Shown: positions 20,172 to 31,713, numbered from the stretch's first letter. The stretch is DNA of 34,224 nt from Gammaproteobacteria bacterium (GCA_024280785.1 JAJRPK010000008.1:1-34224); one strand, 5' to 3'. Notes: generated by a model from the sequence alone, not told the origin. Numbers and translations: made by a program.

Positions 20172-20566
20172 AATATTCTTGTGTTAAACGCTCTTGTATG
20201 AATTCACAGTCATTAGCGTTGTGAATTGTCGACAATGTAACAACCCTTCGAAACAGCATAGATTGTCAATGATAAAGACGTTGTTAATAGGTCAGCTATC
20301 GCTTACTCACCCGATCCCTTCCCCTATTACACGCACAACTTAAAGCTTATAAGCATAGCACGACAGGCTTAGGTAAGCACCGGTATAAGTAAATCAGAGC
20401 AAGTAAATCAGCACTCAACTCAAAGGACGCAACGACTTTAGAAGGAAAATATGGAGGTTGTTAAAAGAGAAAGTTAATTGAAGTGACCCGGTTGAGCTTA
20501 CCTAAGCAACTGCAGATACCTCTCCCTCAGAATAAGCTTCAGCTGAAGAGTGATACTAGTGCCCGG

Positions 20567-21631
20567 TTATAAGCTAGCCCGGTAAATGTATCGCTCAGGG
20601 TTCATCGCTTTACCTTGTTTTAGGACCTCAAAATGCACGTGCGGTCCGGTAGATCGTCCACTACTGCCCATTTGAGCAATGACTTGCCCCTTACTGACCA
20701 CATCGCCAAGCTCGACTAAATGAGCTTCGTTATGTCCGTAGCGAGTAACAAATCCGTTACCATGGCTAAGTTCAATTATGTTGCCATAGCCCGTTCGCTT
20801 TGCAGCAATGGTCACAATACCTCCAGCAACTGCAACCACATCGGCCCCCGCTTTGCCGGCAAAATCTACACCGGCATGCCAAGCTTGCTTACCACTAAAC
20901 GGGTCGGTTCGCGATCCGTAAGCAGAAGACATCCACCCCTTTACTACGGGCTTACCCGCGACAAATGAATCGATGCGAGATTCCCTTGCAGCCAGCTGCC
21001 GGTCTAACAGCGCTAATTGCTGTCCTCTATTATCAATATGGCTTATTAAATTATCTAGCATCTGTTCTAGAGATAGGCTAGTAGACGAGCCCGGCACTAA
21101 ACGACTTTCGGCCGAATCATTAGTAGCGAACTGACTTTCATTGCCCATGAGGCTTAACTTAGAACGATTAATTAATAATGAAGGCAAGTCAGTAGTTGTC
21201 ACTGCGGAATTAAAGGGTGAATTAAGACTCCCATCGACGACTTCCGGCCCTCCTAAAGCAGGCTGGCGAGAAAAATCGAACTCTCCATTATCAAGTTTGG
21301 CTATTTGGGCGACCTGCTGGCCCAACACATCGAGTCGCATTATACGTGCTTGAAGCTCAGCCACTTTGACGGTCAAGGCAGACAATTCATCGCCTACTTG
21401 AGCACGTGTTTGCTCGACAAGCGATGCTTGAAATGCTAGTTCTTGCTGCCAATTATCCAGCAGTGCCTTCTCTGTCGACTGACGATCAATCGATATCGCG
21501 TACCAAAGACTTAATGCCCCAACTAAGAAGGGAACAAGGCCAAAGCCTAGCAAAATCAGACGATGTCTCATACGATGGCTATCGAGAGTTAAAGACTCCC
21601 CACCACCGCGACTAAGTATAATAAATTTCAT
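20567..21631 (-). CDS. M23-family metallopeptidase (membrane-anchored, LytM-like)
   Basis: N-terminal TM segment, then WMSSAYGSRTDPFSGKQAWHAGVDFAGKAGADVVAVAGGIV...RSTGPHVHFEVLKQGKAMNPERYI. Location between lpxC and secA is common. Confidence 0.92.
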   Translation of the reverse strand: MKFIILSRGGGESLTLDSHRMRHRLILLGFGLVPFLVGALSLWYAISIDRQSTEKALLDNWQQELAFQASLVEQTRAQVGDELSALTVKVAELQARIMRLDVLGQQVAQIAKLDNGEFDFSRQPALGGPEVVDGSLNSPFNSAVTTTDLPSLLINRSKLSLMGNESQFATNDSAESRLVPGSSTSLSLEQMLDNLISHIDNRGQQLALLDRQLAARESRIDSFVAGKPVVKGWMSSAYGSRTDPFSGKQAWHAGVDFAGKAGADVVAVAGGIVTIAAKRTGYGNIIELSHGNGFVTRYGHNEAHLVELGDVVSKGQVIAQMGSSGRSTGPHVHFEVLKQGKAMNPERYIYRASL

Positions 21632-21876
21632 TAATTGTGAATTCCGATACGATATCTATAACAAAACTGAGCGGATTGTTTAGCCAAACAACCCGATTTC
21701 GTTGAGACAATAATTATATTAGCTGAACCAAAGCAATACTATGGCTGCAGCGTATGAAAATCTGCTTAAATCATGATAAGGCAGTCACAAATACTCATTA
21801 TTATTCTACGTACCTTAATCAACTTGAATGCTAAACATCCACCTGGCAGCTAAAAATCGATACCATATAGGACAAT

Positions 21877-21910
21877 AACTGGCTTGCCATAAGGCAACTA
21901 TTGGCCAGTT
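21877..21910. other. Nested stem-loop between lpxC and the M23 gene
   Basis: Outer stem AACTGGC (21877-21883)/GCCAGTT (21904-21910); inner stem TTGCC (21884-21888)/GGCAA (21893-21897), loop ATAA, 6-nt one-sided bulge. Confidence 0.5.
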
Positions 21911-22000
21911 GATACCTAGCTGATTGAGTTTTAACCGACTGCATACACCGAAAAATTAAACCAGACGTTTAAAATCCGTAATTGCTACGAAAGATTCTGA

Positions 22001-22912
22001 TTAAACAGCAAGTACGGGTGAAGCATAAGAGAATGGCGCTTTCTCTGCATCATCGTAGGTAATAATGTCCCATGCATCTGGCTGAGAAATAAGCTCGCGC
22101 AATAATTTGTTATTCAATGCGTGGCCAGATTTGTAGGCACGAAACTCACCAATTAAACTGTTGCCTAATAAATACAGATCGCCAATAGCATCGAGTATTT
22201 TGTGTCGAACAAATTCGTCTTCGTAACGGAGACCATCTTCATTCAAAATGCGATAATCATCAACGACGATGGCGTTATCGACACTACCACCCTGCGCCAA
22301 ACCCTGCGAACGCAAATACTCGATCTCGTGCATAAAACCGAATGTCCGAGCACGACTAACTTCTCTGACAAAAGAAGTGGTACTGAAATCAACTTCGGCA
22401 GTAGTCCCACGACCCTTAAAAACCGGATGATCAAAATCAATAGTAAAACAAACTTTAAAACCGTTACGCGGTCTAAAGCTGGCCGTTTTATCGCCATCTT
22501 TAACAGTAACTTCTCGCTTAATACGAATAAACTTCTTCGCCGCGTTCTGCTCTTCTATTCCAGCAGACTGAATCAAAAATACAAATGGCCCAGCACTTCC
22601 GTCCATAATCGGGATTTCGCTTGCATTAATTTCGACATAGCAATTATCGATACCTAAACCTGCCATTGCCGACAGTAAATGCTCAACCGTAGAAACGCGA
22701 ACATCACCCTTGGCCAAGGATGTCGACAATGTGGTATCACCTACATTTTTGGTTCTAGCAGGAATTTCTACGATGGGGTCTAAATCGACCCTACGAAACA
22801 CTATGCCCGTATCGATAGGTGCAGGACAAAGTTTCAAATACACTTTTTTACCCGTGTGCAAGCCTACACCTGTTGCACGAATACTATTACGCAAAGTTCT
22901 CTGTTTAATCAT
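22001..22912 (-). CDS. lpxC: UDP-3-O-acyl-N-acetylglucosamine deacetylase
   Basis: [80 protein letters not shown]. Confidence 0.97.
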   Translation of the reverse strand: MIKQRTLRNSIRATGVGLHTGKKVYLKLCPAPIDTGIVFRRVDLDPIVEIPARTKNVGDTTLSTSLAKGDVRVSTVEHLLSAMAGLGIDNCYVEINASEIPIMDGSAGPFVFLIQSAGIEEQNAAKKFIRIKREVTVKDGDKTASFRPRNGFKVCFTIDFDHPVFKGRGTTAEVDFSTTSFVREVSRARTFGFMHEIEYLRSQGLAQGGSVDNAIVVDDYRILNEDGLRYEDEFVRHKILDAIGDLYLLGNSLIGEFRAYKSGHALNNKLLRELISQPDAWDIITYDDAEKAPFSYASPVLAV

Positions 22913-23227
22913 GGCTCACCTGATTCCGTCACATACCGTACCGTATTTGTCGCGTCGACCGCCCTAATACCTGCGATTATTAATCAGTCTAGACAGTCTC
23001 GGCCACCACTTGCAGCTCTATTTACCTGACTTTTGACTGATTAAACTTTGACAAATAGATCTAATATTAAGCACATTCATATTCAAAATCGGTCTATCCC
23101 CACTGGATTAGTCGATAATCTGCGAAGTTAGCCCTAATACCTACCACAGGAGTTACAAACAACCACTTGTAGCCACAATAATGAAGTAAATGCGCCGCAA
23201 AACTCTGCCCCCTAGAATGAATACGCT

Positions 23228-23255
23228 AATGACCAAACATCGAGGCTTGGTCATT
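23228..23255. terminator. Hairpin AATGACCAA/TTGGTCATT between ftsZ and lpxC, possible terminator
   Basis: Perfect 9-bp stem, 10-nt loop. No T-tract, so the terminator call is weak. Confidence 0.35.
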
Positions 23256-23303
23256 CATTCATTGGTTTGGGGCGCGGATCCTAGCAGAAGTACCTACTAT
23301 TTA

Positions 23304-23328
23304 CTAGCGACTGACAAACCGTCGCTAG
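23304..23328. terminator. Hairpin CTAGCGAC/GTCGCTAG downstream of ftsZ, possible terminator
   Basis: Perfect 8-bp stem, 9-nt loop, about 50 nt past the ftsZ stop. No clear T-tract. Confidence 0.35.
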
Positions 23329-23378
23329 CTATCCTGCACCCAGTCTCATGACTATTTTTGAGCCTAGTTCAAACCAAC

Positions 23379-24581
23379 TTAGTTAGCCTGCCGCCGTAAA
23401 AATGCTGGAATATCGAGCAAATCCGTATCTTTACTTGCCGAAGAAACCACCGCGCCCGCTGACTCAGATGGCTGACTTCCAACCGGCTCTGGTGCACGTG
23501 TCGCACGTGGGTTATCACTCGGCCTAGCCTGACGCATAGTCGGAGGCAGGTCATAATCGCTATAATTCGGCTTAGCTAAGGGGGTCTCACGCTCGTTTAC
23601 CAAACGCATTGGAGCCTCAACATTATTTTCGCCCAACCCTGTAGCCACTACTGTGACTTTCAACTCATCGGTCATATCAGGATCAATTACTGTTCCGACC
23701 ACCACAGTTGCATTATCAGATGCAAACTCTTCAATGGTATCCCCCACTTCGGCAAACTCACCTAAAGAAAGGTCCATACCGGCGGTAATATTTACCAAAA
23801 TACCCCGAGCACCCTGCAAGTTGACGTCTTCAAGCAGCGGGCTTTTAATTGCCGCCTCTGCCGCTTCGCGAGCACGTGATTCTCCACTAGACACGCCCGT
23901 ACCCATCATCGCCATACCCATTTCAGACATAACGGTGCGAACATCAGCAAAATCGACGTTGATCATACCGGGACGAATGATCAAGTCGGCTATTCCTTGT
24001 ACAGCGCCCAACAATACATCATTTGCCGACCTAAAAGCATCAAGCAAGCTCGTGGATTTTCCCATAACTGCCAACAGCTTCTCATTAGGGATGGTAATTA
24101 ATGAATCAACATGCTCCTGCAGCTCTCGAATTCCTTCATCCGCAAATTTCTGTCGTTTTTTTCCTTCAAATTTAAACGGCCGAGTTACTACCGCAACAGT
24201 CAAGATACCCATTTCTCTGGCAACTTCTGCAATAATTGGAGCTCCTCCTGTGCCTGTACCTCCGCCCATACCTGCTGTTATAAACACCATGTCAGCACCT
24301 TCGAGAACTTCATATATTCGATCTCGATCTTCTAACGCAGCTTGACGACCAACATCTGGATTTGCTCCTGCGCCCAGCCCTTTAGTGATATTACCGCCTA
24401 ACTGCAAGACAGTGTTAGCTGCCATATCAGCTAACGCCTGAGCGTCAGTGTTAGCACAAATAAATTCAACCCCCTCTATGTTATTGGCAATCATATGTTT
24501 AACAGCATTTCCGCCACCACCGCCTATTCCGATGACTTTAATAACCGCGTTTTGTGGAACATTATCTACCAGTTCGAACAT
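23379..24581 (-). CDS. ftsZ: Cell division protein FtsZ
   Basis: [37 protein letters not shown]-terminal peptide [17 protein letters not shown] at 24581 with upstream GAGGGG is preferred over 24614. Confidence 0.98.
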   Translation of the reverse strand: MFELVDNVPQNAVIKVIGIGGGGGNAVKHMIANNIEGVEFICANTDAQALADMAANTVLQLGGNITKGLGAGANPDVGRQAALEDRDRIYEVLEGADMVFITAGMGGGTGTGGAPIIAEVAREMGILTVAVVTRPFKFEGKKRQKFADEGIRELQEHVDSLITIPNEKLLAVMGKSTSLLDAFRSANDVLLGAVQGIADLIIRPGMINVDFADVRTVMSEMGMAMMGTGVSSGESRAREAAEAAIKSPLLEDVNLQGARGILVNITAGMDLSLGEFAEVGDTIEEFASDNATVVVGTVIDPDMTDELKVTVVATGLGENNVEAPMRLVNERETPLAKPNYSDYDLPPTMRQARPSDNPRATRAPEPVGSQPSESAGAVVSSASKDTDLLDIPAFLRRQAN

Positions 24582-24641
24582 TTCTAATTCCCCCTCAGGA
24601 AAGTTTATATACAAAGACCTTTATTAAAATAAAAAAACATA

Positions 24642-25874
24642 CTAAAAATTACTTTGAAACCAAGATTTCACTCGACTTAATATGCCCTCTTCACTTGCCC
24701 GCCCATTCGCATGCTGCAAATTAAGTTGTTGCTTCAAACCATAATGTAGCAAACCAACACCTGTCGCATAAATGGGGTTGTTGGCGATATCCTGCAATCC
24801 AGACACCCCATAAGGCGCACCTAAACGAACGGGCACATGAAATATTTCCTCGGCAAGTTCGACAGCACCATGCATGTTAGAAGTGCCACCGGTCAGGACA
24901 ACGCCTGCCGCAATGAGATCTTCGAACCCGCTACGCCTCAACTCAGCTTGCACTAAGGTAAAAAGCTCGTCATACCTAGGCTCAACCACCTCTGCTAATG
25001 CTTGACGAGAAAGGTCGCGCGGAGGTCGGTCGCCTACACTCGGGACCTTAATTGTCTCATCCAAACCGGCAAGCTGCGCAAGCGCACAGGCATACTTTAT
25101 TTTGATATCTTCAGCATATTGCGTCGGCGTTCTTAGAGCCATAGCAATGTCGTTAGTTACCTGATCGCCGGCAATAGGAATATTAGCTGTATGTCGAATT
25201 GCGCCCTCAGTAAAAATGGCAATATCTGTAGTCCCACCACCAATATCCACCATACAAACGCCTAATTCTCGCTCGTCATCTGTTAACACTGCGTAACTCG
25301 AGGCCAATTGTTCTAAAATAATGTCCTCGACAAACAGTCCGCATCGATTAATGCACTTTTCGATATTTTGCGCAGCGTTTACCGCACAAGTTACCAAGTG
25401 CACTTTTGCCTCTAAACGCACACCCGACATTCCTAACGGCTCTTTCACTCCCTCTTGAGTATCAATGACATACTCTTGCGGCAACACGTGTAAGATTTTT
25501 TGATCCGCTGGAATAGCGACAGCTTTAGCAGCATCGATAACACGTTCTATGTCCGTCGCCATTACTTCACGGTCTCGAATCGCTACGATTCCATGTGAGT
25601 TAAGGCTTCGTATATGGCTTCCAGCAATACCCGCGTATACAGAATGAATTTGACAGCCAGCCATCAGCTCCGCTTCTTCGATCGCGCGCTGAATCGATTG
25701 CACTGTCGACTCGATATTAACGACCACACCTTTTTTCAACCCGCGTGATTGATGAGAGCCAATACCCACGATTTCAATTTCACCATCTTCATTTAGCTCC
25801 CCAACAATTGCCACTACCTTAGAGGTGCCTATATCCAAACCGACGATCATTTTCGCCTCTGCAGGATTAGCCAT
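24642..25874 (-). CDS. ftsA: Cell division protein FtsA
   Basis: KMIVGLDIGTSKVVAIVGE, CMVDIGGGTTDIAIFTEGAI; adjacent to ftsZ and ftsQ. Confidence 0.97.
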   Translation of the reverse strand: MANPAEAKMIVGLDIGTSKVVAIVGELNEDGEIEIVGIGSHQSRGLKKGVVVNIESTVQSIQRAIEEAELMAGCQIHSVYAGIAGSHIRSLNSHGIVAIRDREVMATDIERVIDAAKAVAIPADQKILHVLPQEYVIDTQEGVKEPLGMSGVRLEAKVHLVTCAVNAAQNIEKCINRCGLFVEDIILEQLASSYAVLTDDERELGVCMVDIGGGTTDIAIFTEGAIRHTANIPIAGDQVTNDIAMALRTPTQYAEDIKIKYACALAQLAGLDETIKVPSVGDRPPRDLSRQALAEVVEPRYDELFTLVQAELRRSGFEDLIAAGVVLTGGTSNMHGAVELAEEIFHVPVRLGAPYGVSGLQDIANNPIYATGVGLLHYGLKQQLNLQHANGRASEEGILSRVKSWFQSNF

Positions 25875-26886
25875 TTTTCTCTCCTTTATATGTCACCATC
25901 ATATCGCCCGTTTCACTCCGTAAATTCATCAACTGTCGTTGATTACTCATCACAACATCTAAAGGATTGCTTTCAACTAACGCTATAGAGCTCGCACCAT
26001 GCTTCCAACTCACGGCAACCCCATTTGGATAACGTAGATCAACAATTGCCGCCTGCTCTATATTGTTAGACAATACGCCAGATATTAACCCTATAAATCG
26101 CTGATACCGCTCACTAACATTCACTGAACCTAATTCAATGCGCAGCCCACTATTTAGTACCAACCACAAATCTCGACTTTTCGTTTGGCCTAACTCACGA
26201 ATATACACATCGTGCTGCAAAAGTGGCTTTTGAAACTGATTAAACCAAACCACACTTTGCTGGATTGCATCCACCTCTTCACGAGAATTCGAAGCAATAC
26301 TAAACAAAGGTAAGTAATCGAACTCTTCCATCGATTTTGCGAGAAAAAGCTTGCTAGTCGCAGACAACAAAAACTGATCGTTCCATCTGGCCACAGCGAC
26401 ATGCTCATCGATGCCAATGAGCAAATTGTTTGGCCATTGACGGCGGATAACTGCCTGCCTAACCCAAGGATGTTGCTCCAAAGTCGCTTTTAAACGGCTT
26501 AGGTTTAAGCGCCAAAAACCATCGGCTAATTGCTTATCTATTAATGTTTTTAATTCCAATTCCATCGCACCGCTCGCCGAAACCTCGCTACCCGAATGGC
26601 CGGTTAAAATAACAGCCCCTACAGGAACTGATTCCAAATTTCTAACGATCATCCCCACGGCTAGCAACGCAACACAAAGAAATATCAACAGTGTTATTTT
26701 CTTTACCCATAGCGACGAAATATTAACCGCAGAAACCTGACTATTCTCCCGTGTCGCACCCGATCGTTTACGCTGAGCACGCTGTTGAGAAACCACAGAA
26801 AAAAACCATAAGGTCGTTGGCGAAATAAAAATCCGCAGCCAACTCAAAAATTTTAAGGTTCCTTTATTCATCAGATGAACATTCAT
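25867..26886 (-). CDS. ftsQ: Cell division protein FtsQ
   Basis: Single TM then POTRA-like region (LNLSRLKATLEQHPWVRQAVIRRQWPNNLLIGIDEHVAVARW); position between ddl and ftsA. Confidence 0.93.
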   Translation of the reverse strand: MNVHLMNKGTLKFLSWLRIFISPTTLWFFSVVSQQRAQRKRSGATRENSQVSAVNISSLWVKKITLLIFLCVALLAVGMIVRNLESVPVGAVILTGHSGSEVSASGAMELELKTLIDKQLADGFWRLNLSRLKATLEQHPWVRQAVIRRQWPNNLLIGIDEHVAVARWNDQFLLSATSKLFLAKSMEEFDYLPLFSIASNSREEVDAIQQSVVWFNQFQKPLLQHDVYIRELGQTKSRDLWLVLNSGLRIELGSVNVSERYQRFIGLISGVLSNNIEQAAIVDLRYPNGVAVSWKHGASSIALVESNPLDVVMSNQRQLMNLRSETGDMMVTYKGEKNG

Positions 26887-27865
26887 CGGACGAAGTCACC
26901 GCTAACCGGATAATATTTGTCATTAACGCATCAAAATTTAGTCCTGCCGCTTTTGCTGCCATGGGCACTAAACTATGGCTAGTCAAACCGGGAATCGTAT
27001 TTATTTCAAGCAAATAAAACTGATCGCTTTTTTCATCTAGCATAAAGTCGACTCGCCCCCACTGCTCACAACCCAAGGCTGCAAATGCTTGCAACGCCAG
27101 CATTTGCAGTTGCTGTTCTTTTTTTACTGACAAACCGCTAGGAATATAAAATTGCGTATCTTTATCCTCATACTTTGCCGCATAATCGTAAAAGCCTCGC
27201 TTTGTTTCTATGCGAATTGAAGGCAACTCAAAACCTTGTAATATCGCTACCGTATATTCCGGCCCCAAAATATATTTTTCTGCAAACACTTCACCACAAT
27301 ATTCCGCCGCCATATGATAGGCATGTTGTAGTTCATCCTCTGATGACGCAATCGACATACCCATACTTGAACCGTCTTCTGAAGGCTTAACAAAAACAGT
27401 ACCTCCCAATTGATCAAGGATTTCTGTAAAGTTTGTGTCGCTGTTTAAACGCACAAAGTCAGGAGTCGGTAGCGAAAGTCCACGCCATACATTTTTCGAG
27501 CGTACTTTGTCCATACAAAGTGCGGAGGCCTGTACCTTGCTGCCACTGTAGGGAATGGATAAATCACGCAATAATGCTTGTATAACTCCGTCTTCCCCTC
27601 CCTTACCGTGTAACGCTATAAACGCAAAACCGGGGTTTACCTTTTGCAGCGCAGCAGCCACATCATCACCAACAGCATCTATCGACACTACGTCTACACC
27701 CATCGATCGTAAACTTGCTACGGCAGCCGCTCCACTTTGCAGCGACACTTCCCGTTCGGAGCCAGTGCCTCCCATTAATACGGCTATTGGACCTCCGTAA
27801 CCTGCGGCACGAAGAACATCCAAGATCGTATTTTGATTTGTTGACGTTGATTCTATCGTTTCCAT
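26864..27865 (-). CDS. ddlB: D-alanine--D-alanine ligase
   Basis: AVLMGGTGSEREVSLQSGAAV-type motif, LHGKGGEDGVIQALL, FVKPSEDGSSMGMS, LEINTIPGLTSHSLVP. Confidence 0.96.
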   Translation of the reverse strand: METIESTSTNQNTILDVLRAAGYGGPIAVLMGGTGSEREVSLQSGAAAVASLRSMGVDVVSIDAVGDDVAAALQKVNPGFAFIALHGKGGEDGVIQALLRDLSIPYSGSKVQASALCMDKVRSKNVWRGLSLPTPDFVRLNSDTNFTEILDQLGGTVFVKPSEDGSSMGMSIASSEDELQHAYHMAAEYCGEVFAEKYILGPEYTVAILQGFELPSIRIETKRGFYDYAAKYEDKDTQFYIPSGLSVKKEQQLQMLALQAFAALGCEQWGRVDFMLDEKSDQFYLLEINTIPGLTSHSLVPMAAKAAGLNFDALMTNIIRLAVTSSDECSSDE

Positions 27866-27868
27866 TCT

Positions 27869-29299
27869 TTAGGTCACCGAGCTCGAAAATTGATGTTGTG
27901 CAATTGCCGCCGATACCTTGCTTACGTCACCAGCACCTTGCGTTATCAAAATATCGCCGGGATTAAGCACACGCTCTAATATCTGATTCAATTCCTCTCG
28001 TCGCTCGATAAATAACGGATCAATCTTTCCACGCTGCCGGATACTCATTGCCAAACTGCGACTATCAGCTCCTGCTATAGGCTGTTCGCCTGCTGCATAG
28101 ACATCCATAATCAACAACACGTCTACTGCTGATAGAGTGCTAACAAAATCATCGTATAAATCAAACGTTCGGGTATAGCGGTGCGGCTGAAAAACCATGA
28201 CCAAACGACGCTCGGGCCAACTTACCCTCGCCGCCGCAATAGTCGCGGCCACCTCGGTTGGATGATGACCGTAATCATCAACTAAGGTGAACTTCCCGCC
28301 CTCAATCACAAGGTCTGCACTAACGTCAAACCGCCTCCCTACTCCTTTAAAATTGTCAAGCGCCTTAAGGATTACACCCGGCTCAATACCCTCATCATGT
28401 GCTACCACAAAAGCTGCTGTAGCGTTTAATGCATTGTGCACCCCTGGGGTATTTAAACTGACATGTAACTTTCCGTTGCCACCGGGATACTGCAATAAAA
28501 ATTCTGCTCTCAGTCCTTCGCAGCAGTAATCGCTGATTCGATAATCGGCATCTTCGCTAAAACCGTAGCTAAGCACGGGCCGATGAAATCGGCCGATCAA
28601 CGACCTAACGTTTTCATCATCAATACACACAATCGCCAAACCGTAGAATGGCAGGTTGTGTATAAACTCGACAAATGTCGCTGTTAGTTTCGAAAAATCG
28701 CCTTCATAGGTTTCTAAATGATCTGCGTCAATATTCGTAATGACGGAGACCATCGGCTGCAAGTGCAAAAACGAAGCATCACTTTCATCAGCCTCGGCTA
28801 TCAAATATCGGCCGTCTCCCAACTGTGCATTCGCGTTAGCACTATTGAGCAAACCGCCAATAACAAATGTTGGTGCTAGTCCTGCCTCACCGAAGACAGA
28901 CGCTATCAAGCTAGTGGTGGTCGTTTTTCCATGCGTTCCAGCGACGGCGACCCCGTGACGGTAACGCATTAATTCCGCCAGCATTTCTGCCCTAGGAACT
29001 ATGGGCAATTGGGCCAATCTTGCCGCAAGGACCTCGACGTTAGCCTCATCAATGGCGGTGGAAGTTACAACGACATCCGCCGATTGGATGTTTTTTTCAG
29101 CATGACCAATGGATACTGCGACTCCTAAACTTTCTAACCGCGAAGTAGCATGAGAAGACTGAATATCTGAACCACTCACTCGATAGCCCTGATTCAACAA
29201 AACCTCGGCGATACCGCACATTCCAGCCCCACCGATGCCAACAAAATGAATTTGTTCAATTCTTCGCATTTCAGGAATAAAAAAAGCACCGCTAGACAT
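27869..29299 (-). CDS. murC: UDP-N-acetylmuramate--L-alanine ligase
   Basis: [58 protein letters not shown] at 29299 overlaps the murG stop by 8 nt. Confidence 0.97.
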   Translation of the reverse strand: MSSGAFFIPEMRRIEQIHFVGIGGAGMCGIAEVLLNQGYRVSGSDIQSSHATSRLESLGVAVSIGHAEKNIQSADVVVTSTAIDEANVEVLAARLAQLPIVPRAEMLAELMRYRHGVAVAGTHGKTTTTSLIASVFGEAGLAPTFVIGGLLNSANANAQLGDGRYLIAEADESDASFLHLQPMVSVITNIDADHLETYEGDFSKLTATFVEFIHNLPFYGLAIVCIDDENVRSLIGRFHRPVLSYGFSEDADYRISDYCCEGLRAEFLLQYPGGNGKLHVSLNTPGVHNALNATAAFVVAHDEGIEPGVILKALDNFKGVGRRFDVSADLVIEGGKFTLVDDYGHHPTEVAATIAAARVSWPERRLVMVFQPHRYTRTFDLYDDFVSTLSAVDVLLIMDVYAAGEQPIAGADSRSLAMSIRQRGKIDPLFIERREELNQILERVLNPGDILITQGAGDVSKVSAAIAQHQFSSSVT

Positions 29300-30422
29300 A
29301 TGCGTACTCCTGACATGCAGCCACAATGTCGTTGGTAGCTCTTGGTTTTGCTCGGCATCTAGCGTTAATTGCTTTCGTTAGTAGAGTCGCTCTATTCTCC
29401 AATAAACCCGCCAGTATTTTCTTAAGCTTATCGACTGAAAATTCAGTCTGTTCAATTTTGATCGCGGCGTTAACTTCAACCAACCAATCTGCGTTGGCGC
29501 ACTGATGATTGTCGGTCGCGTGCGGATACGGCACTAATATTGATGCAACTCCTACTGCCGCAAGCTCGGATATAGTAAGTGCACCAGCCCTTGCGATGAC
29601 TAAATCTGCACTAACATAAGCATCTGTCATATCATCAATAAAAGGCGTTACTTTGGCTTGAATGCCCGCCTTGCCATATGCCTCCACCACGGCCTCGAAA
29701 TCTCTGCTGCCCGTTTGATGAACCACGTCAAAGGAAAAACTACCAAGAGCCACCGGCAAAACCTCATTGATAATCTGCGCACCCAAGCTACCGCCAAGAA
29801 CCAACAATCTAATCTTGCCCGAACTAAGCGGTAAATCAGCATCGGAAGACTTGAGGGATAAATGCTGCAGCCGAACTTCAGGCTCAACAATATGATAAAA
29901 TGAATCTCTTAATGGGTTCCCCGAATAACAAACTTTTCTATTACCACCCAACACAGCCGGAAAACCAGTAAATATTTTCTTCGCTATAGGCGCTAACAGC
30001 TTATTTGTAGTTCCTGCCACTGCATTTTGCTCTTGTAAAATAAGTGGTGTTCTAGTCAAAAACGCAGCCACACCCGCAGCAGCTGACGCAAAGCCTCCCA
30101 TTCCCAAGACACAGATTGGTTTCAATTGAATAAGCAATTGAACGACCTGCACAACCGCTACTAGCATAAGAAACGGAGCTTTAAGCCAATAAACAATGCT
30201 TTTTCCACGCACGCCAACCACATCTACATAATGAATAACAAACTTATTTTCTGGCACAACCCGTGATTCAATGCCTGTACGCGTACCCAACCAAATTACG
30301 TCACGATTTAACTCGCGCAACCCTTGAGCGATGGCCAAAGCTGGAAATACATGTCCACCCGTGCCACCCGCAGCTATCAAAACTGGCCGCATACTTTTTT
30401 CATTGCTCACCACTTTATCCAT
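29292..30422 (-). CDS. murG: UDP-N-acetylglucosamine--(undecaprenyl-PP-MurNAc-pentapeptide) transferase
   Basis: [81 protein letters not shown]. Confidence 0.97.
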   Translation of the reverse strand: MDKVVSNEKSMRPVLIAAGGTGGHVFPALAIAQGLRELNRDVIWLGTRTGIESRVVPENKFVIHYVDVVGVRGKSIVYWLKAPFLMLVAVVQVVQLLIQLKPICVLGMGGFASAAAGVAAFLTRTPLILQEQNAVAGTTNKLLAPIAKKIFTGFPAVLGGNRKVCYSGNPLRDSFYHIVEPEVRLQHLSLKSSDADLPLSSGKIRLLVLGGSLGAQIINEVLPVALGSFSFDVVHQTGSRDFEAVVEAYGKAGIQAKVTPFIDDMTDAYVSADLVIARAGALTISELAAVGVASILVPYPHATDNHQCANADWLVEVNAAIKIEQTEFSVDKLKKILAGLLENRATLLTKAINARCRAKPRATNDIVAACQEYAYV

Positions 30423-31713
30423 GAGCAGCTCTCAACAGTTTCTTGACCCAAGGCTGACGTCCAGATACCGCAGTTAACTGCGCCTTTGTATGAGCATTGA
30501 TGGAAGCAGTGCGAGCAAGCGAACCACTTCGTCTCACTTTTAGTTCAGCAGCCTCTCTCTTTAGTTCATAATCTATTCGAAGAACTAAACTGATAAATAC
30601 ACAGCTGATGAGTAAACTGCTACCGCCATAACTTAAAAATGGTAACGTCAAACCTTTTGTAGGTAATAAGCCAATATTAACCCCCACATTAATGAATAGC
30701 TGAGTAGAAAAAACTAACGCAATTCCATAGGCTACATAAGCACTAAAAGCATTACCCGCGCCCTCAGCGCTTCTAGCCACGGTTAATATCCGCCATATCA
30801 AGAAAACATATAGGCTCAAAACCACCAAGCAACCGACAAACCCCAACTCTTCCGCCAATATCGCAAATACAAAATCAGTATGTGCCTCAGGTAAATAAAA
30901 TAATTTCTGAATACTATTGCCCAAGCCAATCCCAAACCACTCTCCGCGGCCAAACGCAATTAGAGATTGGGTTAACTGGTAGCCTTCACCAAACTGATCT
31001 GCCCACGGATCTAAAAATGCTGATAGTCGATCCATCCGGTATTCCGAAGACGTCACCATTAGCGCAACCGCAATACCGCATACCGCAACCAATACACCAA
31101 ACTGCCAAAGTCTAACGCCACCCAAAAATAACATCCCTAACGTAGCGGAAAGAAGAACCACCACTGCGCCAAAGTCCGGCTCCAAGATTAACAAGATTAC
31201 CAAGGCCAACATAACAGCCATCGGATTCATAAAGCCAATCCAGTGACTTCTAACTAATTCATGCTGCCTAACCAAATAACCTCCCAAATAAATGATGACT
31301 CCTAACTTTGCAAGTTCAGAACCCTGCAAAGTCAAAGGGCCCACCACCAGCCAGCGAGTCGCGTGATTCGCTGTTCGCCCTAAGCCAGGAATTAATATCG
31401 CTATCAACACAATAAAACTGGCAAGTAATATGTAAGGACCACTTTTTTCCCACGCAGATATCGGAACTTTAAACGCTGCCAAAGACAAACCCGCGGCAAT
31501 GACCATGTACATTAAATGGCGCCGCGTATGAAACAAAGCATCACCATAACGTTGCCCCGCATAGTCTTGTGAGGCCGAACTAATCATTACCAGGCCCACC
31601 GCCACTAACAGCAACATGACTCCAAGCAGCAGACAATCTATTGTCGGCGAACGTCGCGCGCCAACATCGTTTATTGAACGAAATGCCTTCCTCTTTTGTT
31701 TCTGTAGCATCAT
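30415..31713 (-). CDS. ftsW: SEDS-family peptidoglycan polymerase FtsW
   Basis: Multi-pass; QGSELAKLGVIIYLGGYLV, EAHTDFVFAILAEELGFVG, LLPTKGLTLPFLSYGGSSLL. Confidence 0.96.
   Translation of the reverse strand: MMLQKQKRKAFRSINDVGARRSPTIDCLLLGVMLLLVAVGLVMISSASQDYAGQRYGDALFHTRRHLMYMVIAAGLSLAAFKVPISAWEKSGPYILLASFIVLIAILIPGLGRTANHATRWLVVGPLTLQGSELAKLGVIIYLGGYLVRQHELVRSHWIGFMNPMAVMLALVILLILEPDFGAVVVLLSATLGMLFLGGVRLWQFGVLVAVCGIAVALMVTSSEYRMDRLSAFLDPWADQFGEGYQLTQSLIAFGRGEWFGIGLGNSIQKLFYLPEAHTDFVFAILAEELGFVGCLVVLSLYVFLIWRILTVARSAEGAGNAFSAYVAYGIALVFSTQLFINVGVNIGLLPTKGLTLPFLSYGGSSLLISCVFISLVLRIDYELKREAAELKVRRSGSLARTASINAHTKAQLTAVSGRQPWVKKLLRAAHG

Noticed and set aside
22202-22657. 151-aa plus-strand ORF antisense to lpxC
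   Set aside because: Lies wholly inside lpxC on the opposite strand; no recognisable domain.
23653-24345. 230-aa plus-strand ORF antisense to ftsZ
   Set aside because: Mirror ORF of a highly conserved gene; low-complexity Ser/Ile-rich translation and no independent signals.
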